From the NCBI GenBank assembly GCA_938091935.1, contig CALKNV010000027.1, positions 1 through 64,000 of the forward strand: a stretch of DNA of 64,000 bases, in the 5' to 3' direction. The DNA comes from an uncultured Pseudomonadales bacterium (GTDB lineage Bacteria > Pseudomonadota > Gammaproteobacteria > Pseudomonadales > Pseudohongiellaceae). Positions 27,255 to 36,724 of this stretch are shown piece by piece. The position numbers and the translations under genes were made by a program. A model generated the notes under the pieces. That model ran no database searches. It was not told the DNA's origin and saw only the letters and a list, made by a program, of their open reading frames with translations. Position 1 is the stretch's first letter. Each line of letters starts with the position of its first letter.

Positions 27255-28303
27255 AAATCAAGGTGGAGCAGCTCGCGAGGTCACTAAAAGCTGAAATGCA
27301 GCCGCTCTACTGGATTACAGGCGACGAGCCCCTGCTGATTCAAGAATCCGCGGATCAAGTTCGAAAACACTGCCGCGAGCACGACTTCACCGAGCGCGAG
27401 CTCTACACGGTGGATCGCAGCTTTAACTGGGAACAGTTTCGACAATCCACGGGTAATTTGTCGCTTTTTGCGGAGCGCAAACTCATTGAACTGCGGCTCC
27501 AGACTGCAAAATTGGATGATGCAGGCAAGCTGGCGCTGGCTGATTTCCTCGAAGAAGAGCAAACAGATAACGTAGTCCTCGTCACCAGCCCAAAACTCGA
27601 GAGCAGTGCCCTGAACACCAAGTGGTTCAAATCCATCGAGGCCAGGTCATTGGTGGTACAGGTATGGCCAGTGAAACGAGACGAACTGCCGGGGTGGCTA
27701 GAACGCCGACTGGTGCAAGCGGGGATTCACCCCAAACCCGACGCGCTTCAGCTCTTGATTGACCGGATTGAAGGCAACCTGCTGGCGGCGATGCAGGAAA
27801 TCGAAAAATTGAAGTTGCTGGCTGGTTCCGATGAGACCATCTCTCTGGATGCCCAGACAGTCATGCAGGTAGTAGCAGATTCTTCTCGCTATAACGTTTA
27901 TCAACTGGTGGATTCTGCCTTGCTCGGTGACCTGGCGCGCACGCAGAAAGTCTTAAATGGGCTTCAGGCTGAAGGTTTGTTCCCGCTACTGGTGCTAGGT
28001 GCAATCACGCGAGAGCTAAGAAGCCTGTTACCGATGATTGAAAAAAGAGAGAGTGGGCAGCCGGTTAACGCCATCCTGCAATCACATCGGGTTTGGTTTA
28101 ATCGCAAGCCAGCGGTTAGTGCCGCGATCATCAGGCTGCGAAAACAGCTGCTGTGGGAGCTGCTGGAGCAAGCGAGAATTATTGATCAGGCCTGCAAGGG
28201 CTTGAGCAACGCTAACCCCTGGGATGAGCTCAGCATTTTACTGATACGACTTTGCGGTGCCGACGTGAGCACCGCAAAGCAGAACCTGCTGCATAGCGCC
28301 TGA
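27251..28303 (+). CDS. holA: DNA polymerase III subunit delta
   Basis: A 350-residue clamp-loader subunit. The N-terminal YWITGDEPLLIQESADQVR and the NLSLFAERKLIELR region are the usual HolA features, and the fold continues with LVTSPKLESSALNTKWFKSIE and the C-terminal clamp-loader domain. It opens the beta clamp together with the gamma/tau and delta-prime subunits. The 3' end contains a perfect 11-base hairpin at 28250-28279. Confidence 0.92.
   Translation: MKIKVEQLARSLKAEMQPLYWITGDEPLLIQESADQVRKHCREHDFTERELYTVDRSFNWEQFRQSTGNLSLFAERKLIELRLQTAKLDDAGKLALADFLEEEQTDNVVLVTSPKLESSALNTKWFKSIEARSLVVQVWPVKRDELPGWLERRLVQAGIHPKPDALQLLIDRIEGNLLAAMQEIEKLKLLAGSDETISLDAQTVMQVVADSSRYNVYQLVDSALLGDLARTQKVLNGLQAEGLFPLLVLGAITRELRSLLPMIEKRESGQPVNAILQSHRVWFNRKPAVSAAIIRLRKQLLWELLEQARIIDQACKGLSNANPWDELSILLIRLCGADVSTAKQNLLHSA
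28250..28279. repeat. Perfect 11-base inverted repeat inside the end of holA
   Basis: CTTTGCGGTGC at 28250-28260 pairs with GCACCGCAAAG at 28269-28279 across an 8-base loop. It is GC-rich enough to be stable, but has no T-run on either strand. It lies just before the convergent end of the M3 peptidase gene, so it may help stop transcription in either direction. Confidence 0.5.
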
Positions 28304-28304
28304 G

Positions 28305-30503
28305 TTAATTCAATCCGCGTCGTTCAAGTAGCGGAGCAATCTCCGCGTCACGGCCCCGAAAGTCTCGAAAAAGTTGCATCGCCTCAACGCTGCCACCCTT
28401 GGACAGCAGCGTGCGCCGAAAGTGGTCTCCATTCTCTCGCAGCAGACCTCCATTTTCCTGGAACCACTCCACGGTATCGGCGTCCAGCACCTCACTCCAG
28501 ATATAAGAGTAATACCCCGCCGAATAACCTCCGATGATGTGGCTGAAATAAGTTGCCCGATAGCGGGGTGGCACCTCTTCGACCTTGATTCCGGCCGCTT
28601 TCAAGGCCTCACTTTCAAAGTCCATGATGGCATCGGCCGCTGGCACCTGGTCGGGCGACAACTGGTGCAGCGCCTGATCCACTATCGATGCAGCAAGGTA
28701 TTCCGTGGTGGCAAAGCCCTGGTTGAAGGATTGCGTCGACAGGACTTTATCCAGCAGTTCACGCGGCATGGGCTGACCAGTCTGGTAATGAATGGCGTAG
28801 TTCTCTAGCACTTCGGGCCAGGTCGACCACATTTCATTGACCTGGCTTGGATACTCAACGAAATCTCTTGGCACGCTGGTGCCTGAAAAATAGGGATATT
28901 CCACCGTGGAAAAAAGACCGTGTAGGGCATGGCCGAACTCATGAAACATAGTTGTTACTTCGTCGAACGTCAGCAGCGTAGCCTCGCCCTCAGGTGGCTC
29001 CGTGATATTCAGATGGTTCCCCACTATGGGCTGTGTATTCATTAAATCGCTCTGGGAAACGTAGGAATTCATCCAAGCCCCGCCTCGTTTGCTGGGACGT
29101 GCGTAAAAATCTGCGATAAAAATACCAAGCGTGGTGCCGGTGGCGTCGAAAACCTCGAATACCCTCACATCTTCCTGATAAACCGGCAAGTCGAAGCGCT
29201 CCTCGAAGCGGATACCAAATAGTCGCTCGGCCGCAAAAAATACACCGCGCTGCAGCACGTTATCTAGCTCAAAGTAAGGCCGCAGTTGATTGGCGTCGAA
29301 ATCAAAGCGCTGTGCCCGCAGTTTTTCCGTGTAGAAATCCCAGTCCCATGAAGCCAGCTGAAACTCCCCGCCTTCGGCGTCTACCAATGCCTGCAGATCA
29401 TTTGCTTCGCGGCGCACATTAGTTACAGCCGGAACTGCGAGTTCTGAAAGCCTCTGGTTAACGGCATCGACTGTCTGTGCAGTCTGGTTAGCCAGGATGT
29501 AGTCTGCATGATTGGCAAATCCTAGCAGACTCGCGCGCTCTGCCCTGAGCGCTAACACTTTGGCCAATATGGCACGATTATCGTATTCACCTCCACGACT
29601 GCCCCGTGACAAGGAGGTTTTGTGCATGCGCTCACGCACGCTGCGGTTCTGCAGGTTTGCCAGCGCCGGCTGTCCGCTGGTATTGAGTAGCGGGATGACA
29701 AACTTGCCAGGCATACCCCGTTCTTCTGCTTCTTCGCGTGCAGCATCGATCAGGGCATCATTCATACCAGTCATCTCTTCGCGAGAATCCACCACGATGG
29801 CCAGTTCGTTAACCTCACTCAATACATTCTGGCTGAACTGCGTTTGCAGGGTTGCAACTTCTGCATTGATTTCGCGCATGCGTTCCTGCTGTTCTTCACT
29901 AAGCCCAGCGCCGGCGCGGACGAAATCCAGCTGATAGCGCTCCAGCAAGCGGAGCGACTCAGCATCCAGATCCAGGTTCTCGCGAGTTTCATACAGCCAC
30001 TGGATTCGTTCAAAAAGTGGGCGGTTTAGCAGAATGGCGTCACTGTGTGCGGCCAGTTCAGGTGCCAACTGCTGTTGTAGCGCGCGTATTTCATCATTGG
30101 TGTGCGCACCCGCCATGCTGAAGAATACGCGGGAAACCCGGTCGAGTAATTGCCCCGATAACTCCAGGGCTATGATAGTGTTCTCGAAATTCGTTTCAGC
30201 CTGCTGATTCGCGATGGCTTCGACTTCCCCTAGCTGTTCCACCATCCCGCGCTCAAAGGCGGGCAGATAATGGGAGTTTTCAATCAATTCGAATTGCGGA
30301 AAATTCAAAAACAGCGGGCTTTCTTCAAAGAATGGGTTGTCTGACGGCATGGGGCCTTCTTCATTAGCAATAGGGGTTGTTGTCGCGGGCTCAACTGCTG
30401 GTGCTGGTACCGTTTCCGTTTCCGTTTCAGAACAGGAAAGTAGACCTGTTAGAACAAGCGACAGTAGCAACATTGTTTTAGCCATTGGCAATTTAGCTTG
30501 CAT
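28305..30503 (-). CDS. M3-family peptidyl-dipeptidase lipoprotein (Dcp-like)
   Basis: About 732 residues from the ATG at 30503. A lipoprotein signal precedes LLSCSETE, so the enzyme would be anchored in the envelope. It carries the M3 zinc motif MFHEFGHALHGLFS and the surrounding features of peptidyl-dipeptidase Dcp / oligopeptidase A (YPSQVNEMWSTWPEV, YSAGYYSYIWSEVLDADT). Dcp removes C-terminal dipeptides. The linker after the lipid Cys is Thr/Pro/Glu-rich. It is convergent with holA. Confidence 0.9.
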   Translation of the reverse strand: MQAKLPMAKTMLLLSLVLTGLLSCSETETETVPAPAVEPATTTPIANEEGPMPSDNPFFEESPLFLNFPQFELIENSHYLPAFERGMVEQLGEVEAIANQQAETNFENTIIALELSGQLLDRVSRVFFSMAGAHTNDEIRALQQQLAPELAAHSDAILLNRPLFERIQWLYETRENLDLDAESLRLLERYQLDFVRAGAGLSEEQQERMREINAEVATLQTQFSQNVLSEVNELAIVVDSREEMTGMNDALIDAAREEAEERGMPGKFVIPLLNTSGQPALANLQNRSVRERMHKTSLSRGSRGGEYDNRAILAKVLALRAERASLLGFANHADYILANQTAQTVDAVNQRLSELAVPAVTNVRREANDLQALVDAEGGEFQLASWDWDFYTEKLRAQRFDFDANQLRPYFELDNVLQRGVFFAAERLFGIRFEERFDLPVYQEDVRVFEVFDATGTTLGIFIADFYARPSKRGGAWMNSYVSQSDLMNTQPIVGNHLNITEPPEGEATLLTFDEVTTMFHEFGHALHGLFSTVEYPYFSGTSVPRDFVEYPSQVNEMWSTWPEVLENYAIHYQTGQPMPRELLDKVLSTQSFNQGFATTEYLAASIVDQALHQLSPDQVPAADAIMDFESEALKAAGIKVEEVPPRYRATYFSHIIGGYSAGYYSYIWSEVLDADTVEWFQENGGLLRENGDHFRRTLLSKGGSVEAMQLFRDFRGRDAEIAPLLERRGLN

Positions 30504-30682
30504 AGCACTTATGCTCTTTAATGTATTGATTTTAAGTATATTTTCCGACGCACGCGCCACACCCATGGTCTGATGTTAGCAGTCTGGTTCCAAGCTGCTT
30601 AGTCTGGATAAGGCGCTGATTCTAACGATATTTACTTCAAGGCGCAGCTTTAGCCACCGCATTTAAGACTGGGTACCGTATA

Positions 30683-32686
30683 ATGCGCCAATTGTTTGAG
30701 AGAGCCCGGTTCGTGCTTAGCCATCTTCTGACATCCAGCCAACGCAGATTCAACCTGACGGCTTCCCGTCTCTTAAGGGTGCTGATCCTGTTACTTTTAG
30801 CCGTTGTCACACCGCAGATCGCAGCCGCCGCGGAAATTAATATCTCTCGTAACCAGTTGCCCGTAAATCTGGGCCAGTACCTGGACATCTATGAGGATCC
30901 AGAGCGCCGCCTCACTATTGATGACATTCTGGCACAAGACATCCCCTGGCAGCGGTCGGATGAAGCAATTCCTACTCTGGGAATCTCGGAATCAGCTTTC
31001 TGGTTTAGCCTAGTGGTGAGTAGCGAGGACCTGGCCGGTGAGAATCTAATTCTGGTGCTGGAAGGCCCTACACTGGACAGGATTGATTTCTATATCGCCC
31101 ATGACGATCAGATCGTCTGGCAGGAAACGCTGGGAGATACAGTCTCCTTCGATGAAATAGCACTACCCTACCGCATCCCAGTGCTGGCATTTGATCTTGC
31201 CCAGCAAGGCCGGGAAACGCGCATTTACTTTCAAATCAGGTCCCAGGCCGGAATCGAAGTACCATTACAAATTACCAGCGCAGAAGCACTAACTCAAGAT
31301 AGTCAGTCCCTACTGGCGTTTTTCGGTGGTTTTTTCGCATTCCTTAGCCTCTGCTTTGCCTTATGCACCGTGCTCTATTACATCATGCGGGAACGGCAAT
31401 TCATTGCTCACACCCTGTTTTTTGGCTGTACGCTAATTTTCTTTCTCTCCCAGACCGGTATGGGCCGAGTCTGGTTTTGGGGTGGCATGGAAAGCATGAA
31501 CAATCGCATGGCATATATGTCCGGCGCTGGCTTGATTGCCAGCATCTGCCTCATCGGGCAATCCCTGAATCTGGTTAATGCCTATCGGGACCAGGTGGTT
31601 ATTGTCTTGCGATTTATCGCGCTGGCAATGATTCCGGCCATTCTCTATTTTCTGATCATTCCCTCCGACCAGGTGAGTCCGGGCAATATCAGAACAATCA
31701 TGATGCTCGGACTGTTGGTTGCAGTGACAGTATTCTTTATGACTGTGCTAGCCGCCTACCAGGGATCGCGGTCGGCGGTATATCTGGTCTGCTCCTGGCT
31801 GCTCATCGTGCTGGCCTACTCGTCCTGGCTGGTTTACAAACTGGAGTTCATCGAGCGTCCCGCTGCTTCCAGTCTGTTTAGCGAAGCACTCGTGACTCTA
31901 GCAGCTTTGATGGTGCTGCTATCTCTATCCGAATTTGTGCGTTCCAAGAATGAAGAATTTGTGCAGGCTCGTCTCGAAACAAAAGCCAAAGGGGATTTTC
32001 TTCGCAATGTTTCGAGGGAATTTCTAACCCCAGTGCACTTGATCTTGGCCAATTCGAAACGACTGCTCGCATCACAGGCGAACAGGCTGGACGAAGGTAC
32101 CCGTCAGCATGTCTCGACGGTAATCAAACAGAGCGACCATTTGCATAACCTGATCAACGATCTGCTCGAAATGGCCCAGCTAGAATCTGACAGCTTTGAA
32201 CCCGAGTTCGAGCTGGTAGAAATGTCTCACTTTCTCAATGAAGTCAGAGACATGATGCTACCTTCAGCCATGGAAAAAGACCTGCTCATAAAGACTGATT
32301 TCACTTCCGCCAATCTACTGGTGCAAACTGATCAGGCCCGCCTCCAGCATGTCTTGTTAAACATTATCACTAATGCGATCAAGTTTACCGATAGCGGTGA
32401 AATCGTAATTGGTTATAAGGCGATATATTTCAAGCGACGCCTTGGCATCGAAATATTCATTCGCGACACCGGGCGGGGGATGAGTGAAGAATTTCAACAG
32501 CGAATGTTCGAAGAGTTTGCCAGAGAGCACCCGGACAGCGAAAGTGACCCGCAGGGTACTGGGCTGGGCATGGTTATAGTAAAACGAATGGTCGAAAAAC
32601 TCGGGGGCGAAGTGCAGTTCGATTCCGCACGCAATAAGGGCAGCGAGTTTTTTATTCGCCTTCCCCTTCGCCAACAGTACAGTTAA
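30683..32686 (+). CDS. 7TMR-DISM sensor kinase, phosphoacceptor His replaced by Arg
   Basis: About 667 residues. A signal peptide and an extracellular 7TMR-DISM2-type ligand domain (residues 50-205) precede seven membrane helices (about 207-415), then a HisKA-like helix pair and HATPase_c. The box reads FLRNVSREFLTPVHL, with Arg445 where His is expected; the nucleotide-binding elements NIITNAIKF, DTGRGMSEE and GTGLGMVIV are intact. It therefore probably cannot autophosphorylate on the normal residue. No response regulator gene is adjacent. The start is uncertain: the ATG at 30683 overlaps a TATAAT, and GTG at 30713 is possible. Confidence 0.83.
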   Translation: MRQLFERARFVLSHLLTSSQRRFNLTASRLLRVLILLLLAVVTPQIAAAAEINISRNQLPVNLGQYLDIYEDPERRLTIDDILAQDIPWQRSDEAIPTLGISESAFWFSLVVSSEDLAGENLILVLEGPTLDRIDFYIAHDDQIVWQETLGDTVSFDEIALPYRIPVLAFDLAQQGRETRIYFQIRSQAGIEVPLQITSAEALTQDSQSLLAFFGGFFAFLSLCFALCTVLYYIMRERQFIAHTLFFGCTLIFFLSQTGMGRVWFWGGMESMNNRMAYMSGAGLIASICLIGQSLNLVNAYRDQVVIVLRFIALAMIPAILYFLIIPSDQVSPGNIRTIMMLGLLVAVTVFFMTVLAAYQGSRSAVYLVCSWLLIVLAYSSWLVYKLEFIERPAASSLFSEALVTLAALMVLLSLSEFVRSKNEEFVQARLETKAKGDFLRNVSREFLTPVHLILANSKRLLASQANRLDEGTRQHVSTVIKQSDHLHNLINDLLEMAQLESDSFEPEFELVEMSHFLNEVRDMMLPSAMEKDLLIKTDFTSANLLVQTDQARLQHVLLNIITNAIKFTDSGEIVIGYKAIYFKRRLGIEIFIRDTGRGMSEEFQQRMFEEFAREHPDSESDPQGTGLGMVIVKRMVEKLGGEVQFDSARNKGSEFFIRLPLRQQYS

Positions 32687-32711
32687 GCCGCGCCCAATTC
32701 ACTACTGCAAA

Positions 32712-32960
32712 TCAGCGCGGCGGCTCTTGCTGTAATTCGTAGATTTTTTCGGATATCTCTTCAAGCGAATTTTCCATCAAGCCGAATGCGTCTGCCAATC
32801 CCTGATTATAGATACGCCAACCTAGTTGCTCGATAAAAAACTCAAGCAGAAACTGGGCATCGAATGTGCCCAGCTCAACCTGTAATTCCCGCTCACAATA
32901 CTGCTTCAATTTATCTATAGCATCAGCTTTTTCTGCTTCCTTAAGCTCGATCTGCGGCAT
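32712..32960 (-). CDS. DUF2164 family protein
   Basis: An 82-residue protein. The pattern KLKQYCERELQVELGTFDAQFLLEFF then IEQLGWRIYNQGLADA is that of DUF2164, a small soluble helical family of unknown function. It starts 3 bases after the haloacid dehalogenase stop and is on the same strand, so the two are probably co-transcribed. Confidence 0.72.
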   Translation of the reverse strand: MPQIELKEAEKADAIDKLKQYCERELQVELGTFDAQFLLEFFIEQLGWRIYNQGLADAFGLMENSLEEISEKIYELQQEPPR

Positions 32961-32963
32961 GAT

Positions 32964-33896
32964 TCAGGCTCCCAACTGGCGAGCCAGGTCGAGAAAATCA
33001 TCAGCATCAAAGTCAAATTCACCAGCAGGACTGCGCTGACGTTGACGCTCAGGGCCGCGCTCCAAGGGTCGGTATACATAGGCGGTATGCAAACCGGCGT
33101 CAGCAGCGGCCCTCAAGTCACCAGGATGTGCAGCAACCATGAGCACCTCGGCCGGTTTCAAACTCAATAAATCAGCCGCCTTCAGATAAGCCCGCGGATC
33201 AGGCTTGTAATGCTGTGCCAACTCTGCTGACAGCACTGCATCCCAGGGAAGTCCCGCGTTTTTAGCCATATGTGTCAATAATGAGACATTGCCATTCGAT
33301 AAGGTGGCGATGATATATTTCGTTTTCAAGCGGTTCAGCCCGGCCACGGTATCTGGCCACGGGCTCAAGCGATGCCATGCCCGGTTAAAATGGTCCAACT
33401 CTGTTTCCGAAAGCCCCTCAAGGCCGAACTCCGGAACCAGCTCATCAAGGATCATGCGGTGCAGGTCATCAATCTTGGTCCAGGGCATCTCACCACTGCG
33501 TACCTTGTTCATGGCAGGGCCATAGCCCGCCCGCCAGCGATCAGCGAACTGTCCCCAATCGACCTCTAACGACTTTTGGCTCGCCAGAATCTGGCCCTCC
33601 CGAATTATTGATCCACGCCAGTCCACCACCGTCCCAAACACATCAAACACTAGCGCTTTCACTTTCTCACTCAGGGTTAAACTGCCCTGTGCCCAGGCAG
33701 CTTGACGGGGCAGCATACAAACCGCGGCGCCAACTCCCAGTAAGCCGAAAAGGCGCCGGCGGGCTGGATTAGAGAGGCTCGAGGCACTGGCGGTGGAGAG
33801 TGGGGAAGTCACATTGGCAAACACGGAAGGAACTGAACTGTCAGGCTTGGCCATCGCCACTTCGCGGCGGATATTGACAGATGAGTGCTTATTCAT
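32964..33896 (-). CDS. Haloacid dehalogenase-like hydrolase with Tat-type signal
   Basis: About 310 residues from the ATG at 33896 (GAGGAG about 10 bases ahead). A 46-residue N-terminus ends in ARRRLFGLLGVGAAVCMLP and ALPRQAAWAQG-like cleavage region (RQAAWAQG), a twin-arginine signal. The catalytic domain is a type II HAD: nucleophile Asp in VFDVFGTVVDW, TLSNGN and KPDPRAY. In L-2-haloacid dehalogenases the Asp is followed by these same motifs. Tat export suggests a periplasmic or membrane-tethered enzyme, rare for this family. Substrate unknown. Confidence 0.8.
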   Translation of the reverse strand: MNKHSSVNIRREVAMAKPDSSVPSVFANVTSPLSTASASSLSNPARRRLFGLLGVGAAVCMLPRQAAWAQGSLTLSEKVKALVFDVFGTVVDWRGSIIREGQILASQKSLEVDWGQFADRWRAGYGPAMNKVRSGEMPWTKIDDLHRMILDELVPEFGLEGLSETELDHFNRAWHRLSPWPDTVAGLNRLKTKYIIATLSNGNVSLLTHMAKNAGLPWDAVLSAELAQHYKPDPRAYLKAADLLSLKPAEVLMVAAHPGDLRAAADAGLHTAYVYRPLERGPERQRQRSPAGEFDFDADDFLDLARQLGA

Positions 33897-34077
33897 TGCT
33901 TTTTTTCTCCTCATCAATTAGACGCTGGTGGAACCGTAGCATATCTATTTGTTAAACTCATCCGGGCCTGAAAAGGGCGATCTGGAATCATTCACCGACG
34001 CCTATTTCGCGACTTTCCTCTCCACTCAGTAAGGGCCTTATCGTCAGGCCTTTCATAACCCAGGCAGTTAACTCAAC

Positions 34078-35247
34078 ATGATTAGTCTTGCACAGGTTCG
34101 GGCAGATACACCTGCTTGTGAACACCTCATTCACTTTAACAATGCGGGCTGCGCTTTGAGCCCTGCAGCGGTGACCACTGCAGTTACCAACCACCTGCGT
34201 CTAGAACAGGAGCTGGGTGGCTATGAAGCCGCTAATGAGGCGGAGCGCGATATCGCGGCTTTTTATACGGAATTAGCCAAGATGCTGCACTGTGATGAAA
34301 CTGAAGTAGCCTTCATGGAAAGCGCGACCCGGGCTTGGCAATCTGCCCTACTATCTCTTGATCTTCAACCTGGTGATCAAGTCCTGACTGCAGACAACGA
34401 GTACGCAAGCAATTACCTCAGCCTGCTATATTTATCGCGAAAGCATGGCGTTGAGCTAATCACGGTTCCATCCGATAACGATGGTCTGATAGATTCACAG
34501 CGGATCGCTGACAGCATCACTGCTAAAACCCGTGCAGTGGCTTTAACCCACGTAGCAAGCCAGCGTGGTGACATTCAAGCTATCGCTGAGGTTGGAGATT
34601 TAGCGCGCGAACATGGCCTGATTTTCCTGGTTGATGCCTGTCAGTCGGTGGGGCAAATTGAGCTCAACCTTAAACAGCTCAAATGTGATTTCCTCTGCGG
34701 TACAGGGCGCAAGTATTTGCGCGGGCCGCGCGGGACCGGATTCCTGTATGCTAACCGGGACACCACTCAATCGTTGGCACCACCTGTAGTCGACCTTCAT
34801 AGCGCAACCTGGGCTAGCCCCGCTGACTTCGAAATCAAGGCAGGAGCGATTCGGTTTGAAAGTTGGGAGCGGAACGTTGCCGGCGTGATTGGCTTCGGCA
34901 AAGCTCTGCAGTACGCCAACTCCCTTGGCATGGAATCTATCCAGACAAGGATCAGGCTGCTCGCGGAAAGCCTAAACCGGAAGCTGCAGTCTATTGACGG
35001 CGTTGAGGTACACGAGCGCAGCGCTCATCTTTCAGGCATAGTCACTCTCTCCAGAGTGAACACAGAAGCGGAAACTCTCTGGGAAAACTTACAGGCCCTT
35101 GGCGTAAATACTTCGGTTGCAAAACGGCAAAATGCCCGCTTGGATCTCGATTCAGTGTTGAAGCGCGATGTGCTCAGGGCATCGCTTCACTACTACAATT
35201 CTGAAGCAGAGGTTTCGCGGTTTATTGATCTGCTTGCCGCCAGCTAA
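34078..35247 (+). CDS. Class V PLP-dependent aminotransferase / cysteine-desulfurase-like
   Basis: A 389-residue fold-type I PLP enzyme. It has FNNAGCALSP at the N-terminus, VDACQSVGQIELN with the PLP-binding Asp, and the Schiff-base Lys in GTGRKYLRGPRGTGFLY. The class V family includes isopenicillin-N epimerase, kynureninase-like and cysteine desulfurase members; the lack of Cys in the usual desulfurase loop argues against an SufS/IscS role. Substrate unknown. It stands alone, convergent with the NSS transporter. Confidence 0.82.
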   Translation: MISLAQVRADTPACEHLIHFNNAGCALSPAAVTTAVTNHLRLEQELGGYEAANEAERDIAAFYTELAKMLHCDETEVAFMESATRAWQSALLSLDLQPGDQVLTADNEYASNYLSLLYLSRKHGVELITVPSDNDGLIDSQRIADSITAKTRAVALTHVASQRGDIQAIAEVGDLAREHGLIFLVDACQSVGQIELNLKQLKCDFLCGTGRKYLRGPRGTGFLYANRDTTQSLAPPVVDLHSATWASPADFEIKAGAIRFESWERNVAGVIGFGKALQYANSLGMESIQTRIRLLAESLNRKLQSIDGVEVHERSAHLSGIVTLSRVNTEAETLWENLQALGVNTSVAKRQNARLDLDSVLKRDVLRASLHYYNSEAEVSRFIDLLAAS

Positions 35248-35267
35248 TATGGAGCTAGGCAAAAACT

Positions 35268-36608
35268 TTATTGGAAGTAAACCACCAGGATTGCAACTGG
35301 GCAGATGAACTTTACGTAGAACGGCCAAATTTTCCAGAACAATCCCGATTCCGCATCAGGACAACCACTCTTGATCTCCTCTAAAATTTCGTTGCGCTGC
35401 CATATCCACGCCACGAATATACAGAATGCAAAACCAAGCAAGGGTTGACTGATCTCGGTGGTAACGGTGACCACTATGTCGAATAGCGGATCGAAGTTAA
35501 ACACGATGATCAGCGCAATCACCGTGATAATTGAACCGATGATGGCTGCTGCCCGGCGCCGCTCCAATCCGTGGTGTTCAACGCCATAGGCCACTGGCAC
35601 TTCCAGCATCGATATAGACGATGTGAGTGAAGCAATCGTCATTAGCGCGAAAAATGCGAAAGCGACAAACACCCCAATCGCGCCCATGGTGTCAAACAGC
35701 GCAGGCAGAACCGACACGATCAGACCGGGGCCAGCAATGAGACCCCCAGCATCATCATAAATCTCAACGCCATTATTTAGCGCGACATACATAGCGGGAA
35801 TAATGAGTAACCCAGCCAGCACAGCAATGCCAACATCTAACAAGGCAACCAGGCTGCCGATGGTCGGCAGGTTTTCCTGCTTGTTGATATACGAGCCATA
35901 AATCAGCATCGTACCCACACCGAGCGATAGTGAGAAGAAAGCCTGACCCATTGCATCAACCAGTAAGGAGGGGTCGGCTATCAGGGAAAAATCAGGAATG
36001 AGGTAAGCCCTGAGGCCGTCCATTGCACCCGGCAAGGTCAGCACATATATAATCAGCAGGATCAGGATGACGATTAGCGATGGCATGAGACGAGAGGCCC
36101 ACTTCTCAATACCCTCTTTGACCCCGGCGCTAATGATATAAACCGTGAGCATCATAAACAGCACCACGAACAGACTGTTACGAACAACAGCATCGGTGGT
36201 TAGCCAGTTTGACAAACCTTCCATGCCTAACAAACGACTCAAAGGCTCAAAGAAGAAAGCAATCATCCATCCACTCACGATGGCATAGAAACTGAGAATA
36301 AAGCTGACTGTAACTATCCCGGTGAAGCCCACTAACAGTGCCGCGAGACGAGTCTTGCCCCCGGTTGATATAGCGCGCAATGCAGTAACCGCATTGGCCC
36401 GAGCATGACGTCCGATAATTAACTCAGCCATTAATGCCGGATAGGCTAGAGCAAATGCAAGGATCAAATAGGTGAAAAGAAAGGCGGCGCCACCGTTTGA
36501 CGCGGCATTGGTTGGAAAACCCCAGATATTGCCAAGACCTACCGCCGACCCTGAGGCAGCCATTAAAAATCCGAATCGTGAGGTAAATTCCCCCCTTGCT
36601 GCTGCCAT
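35268..36608 (-). CDS. Sodium-dependent NSS-family transporter
   Basis: A 446-residue membrane protein with 11-12 hydrophobic segments of the neurotransmitter:sodium symporter family. The TM1 motif is SAVGLGNIWGFPTNAASNGG: the Arg that normally follows Trp (WRFP) is Gly. ATG start with GAGGAAG 9 bases ahead. Substrates of this family are amino acids or their derivatives, with sodium; here unknown. Confidence 0.85.
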   Translation of the reverse strand: MAAARGEFTSRFGFLMAASGSAVGLGNIWGFPTNAASNGGAAFLFTYLILAFALAYPALMAELIIGRHARANAVTALRAISTGGKTRLAALLVGFTGIVTVSFILSFYAIVSGWMIAFFFEPLSRLLGMEGLSNWLTTDAVVRNSLFVVLFMMLTVYIISAGVKEGIEKWASRLMPSLIVILILLIIYVLTLPGAMDGLRAYLIPDFSLIADPSLLVDAMGQAFFSLSLGVGTMLIYGSYINKQENLPTIGSLVALLDVGIAVLAGLLIIPAMYVALNNGVEIYDDAGGLIAGPGLIVSVLPALFDTMGAIGVFVAFAFFALMTIASLTSSISMLEVPVAYGVEHHGLERRRAAAIIGSIITVIALIIVFNFDPLFDIVVTVTTEISQPLLGFAFCIFVAWIWQRNEILEEIKSGCPDAESGLFWKIWPFYVKFICPVAILVVYFQ

Positions 36609-36724
36609 TGCCGTTAACTTCCTCTGCTTGTTTTAATCGTGTTCTGACCTGCTGCAGATGACGTCACCAACAGCCATGCGAGAGTGCAAGAGTAACCTAG
36701 GCCCCGTGGACTGGTAAACGGTCA

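Noticed and set aside
29512-29934. 140-codon frame opposite the M3 peptidase
   Set aside because: Antisense shadow of a well-supported gene; Ser/Arg-rich composition typical of shadows.
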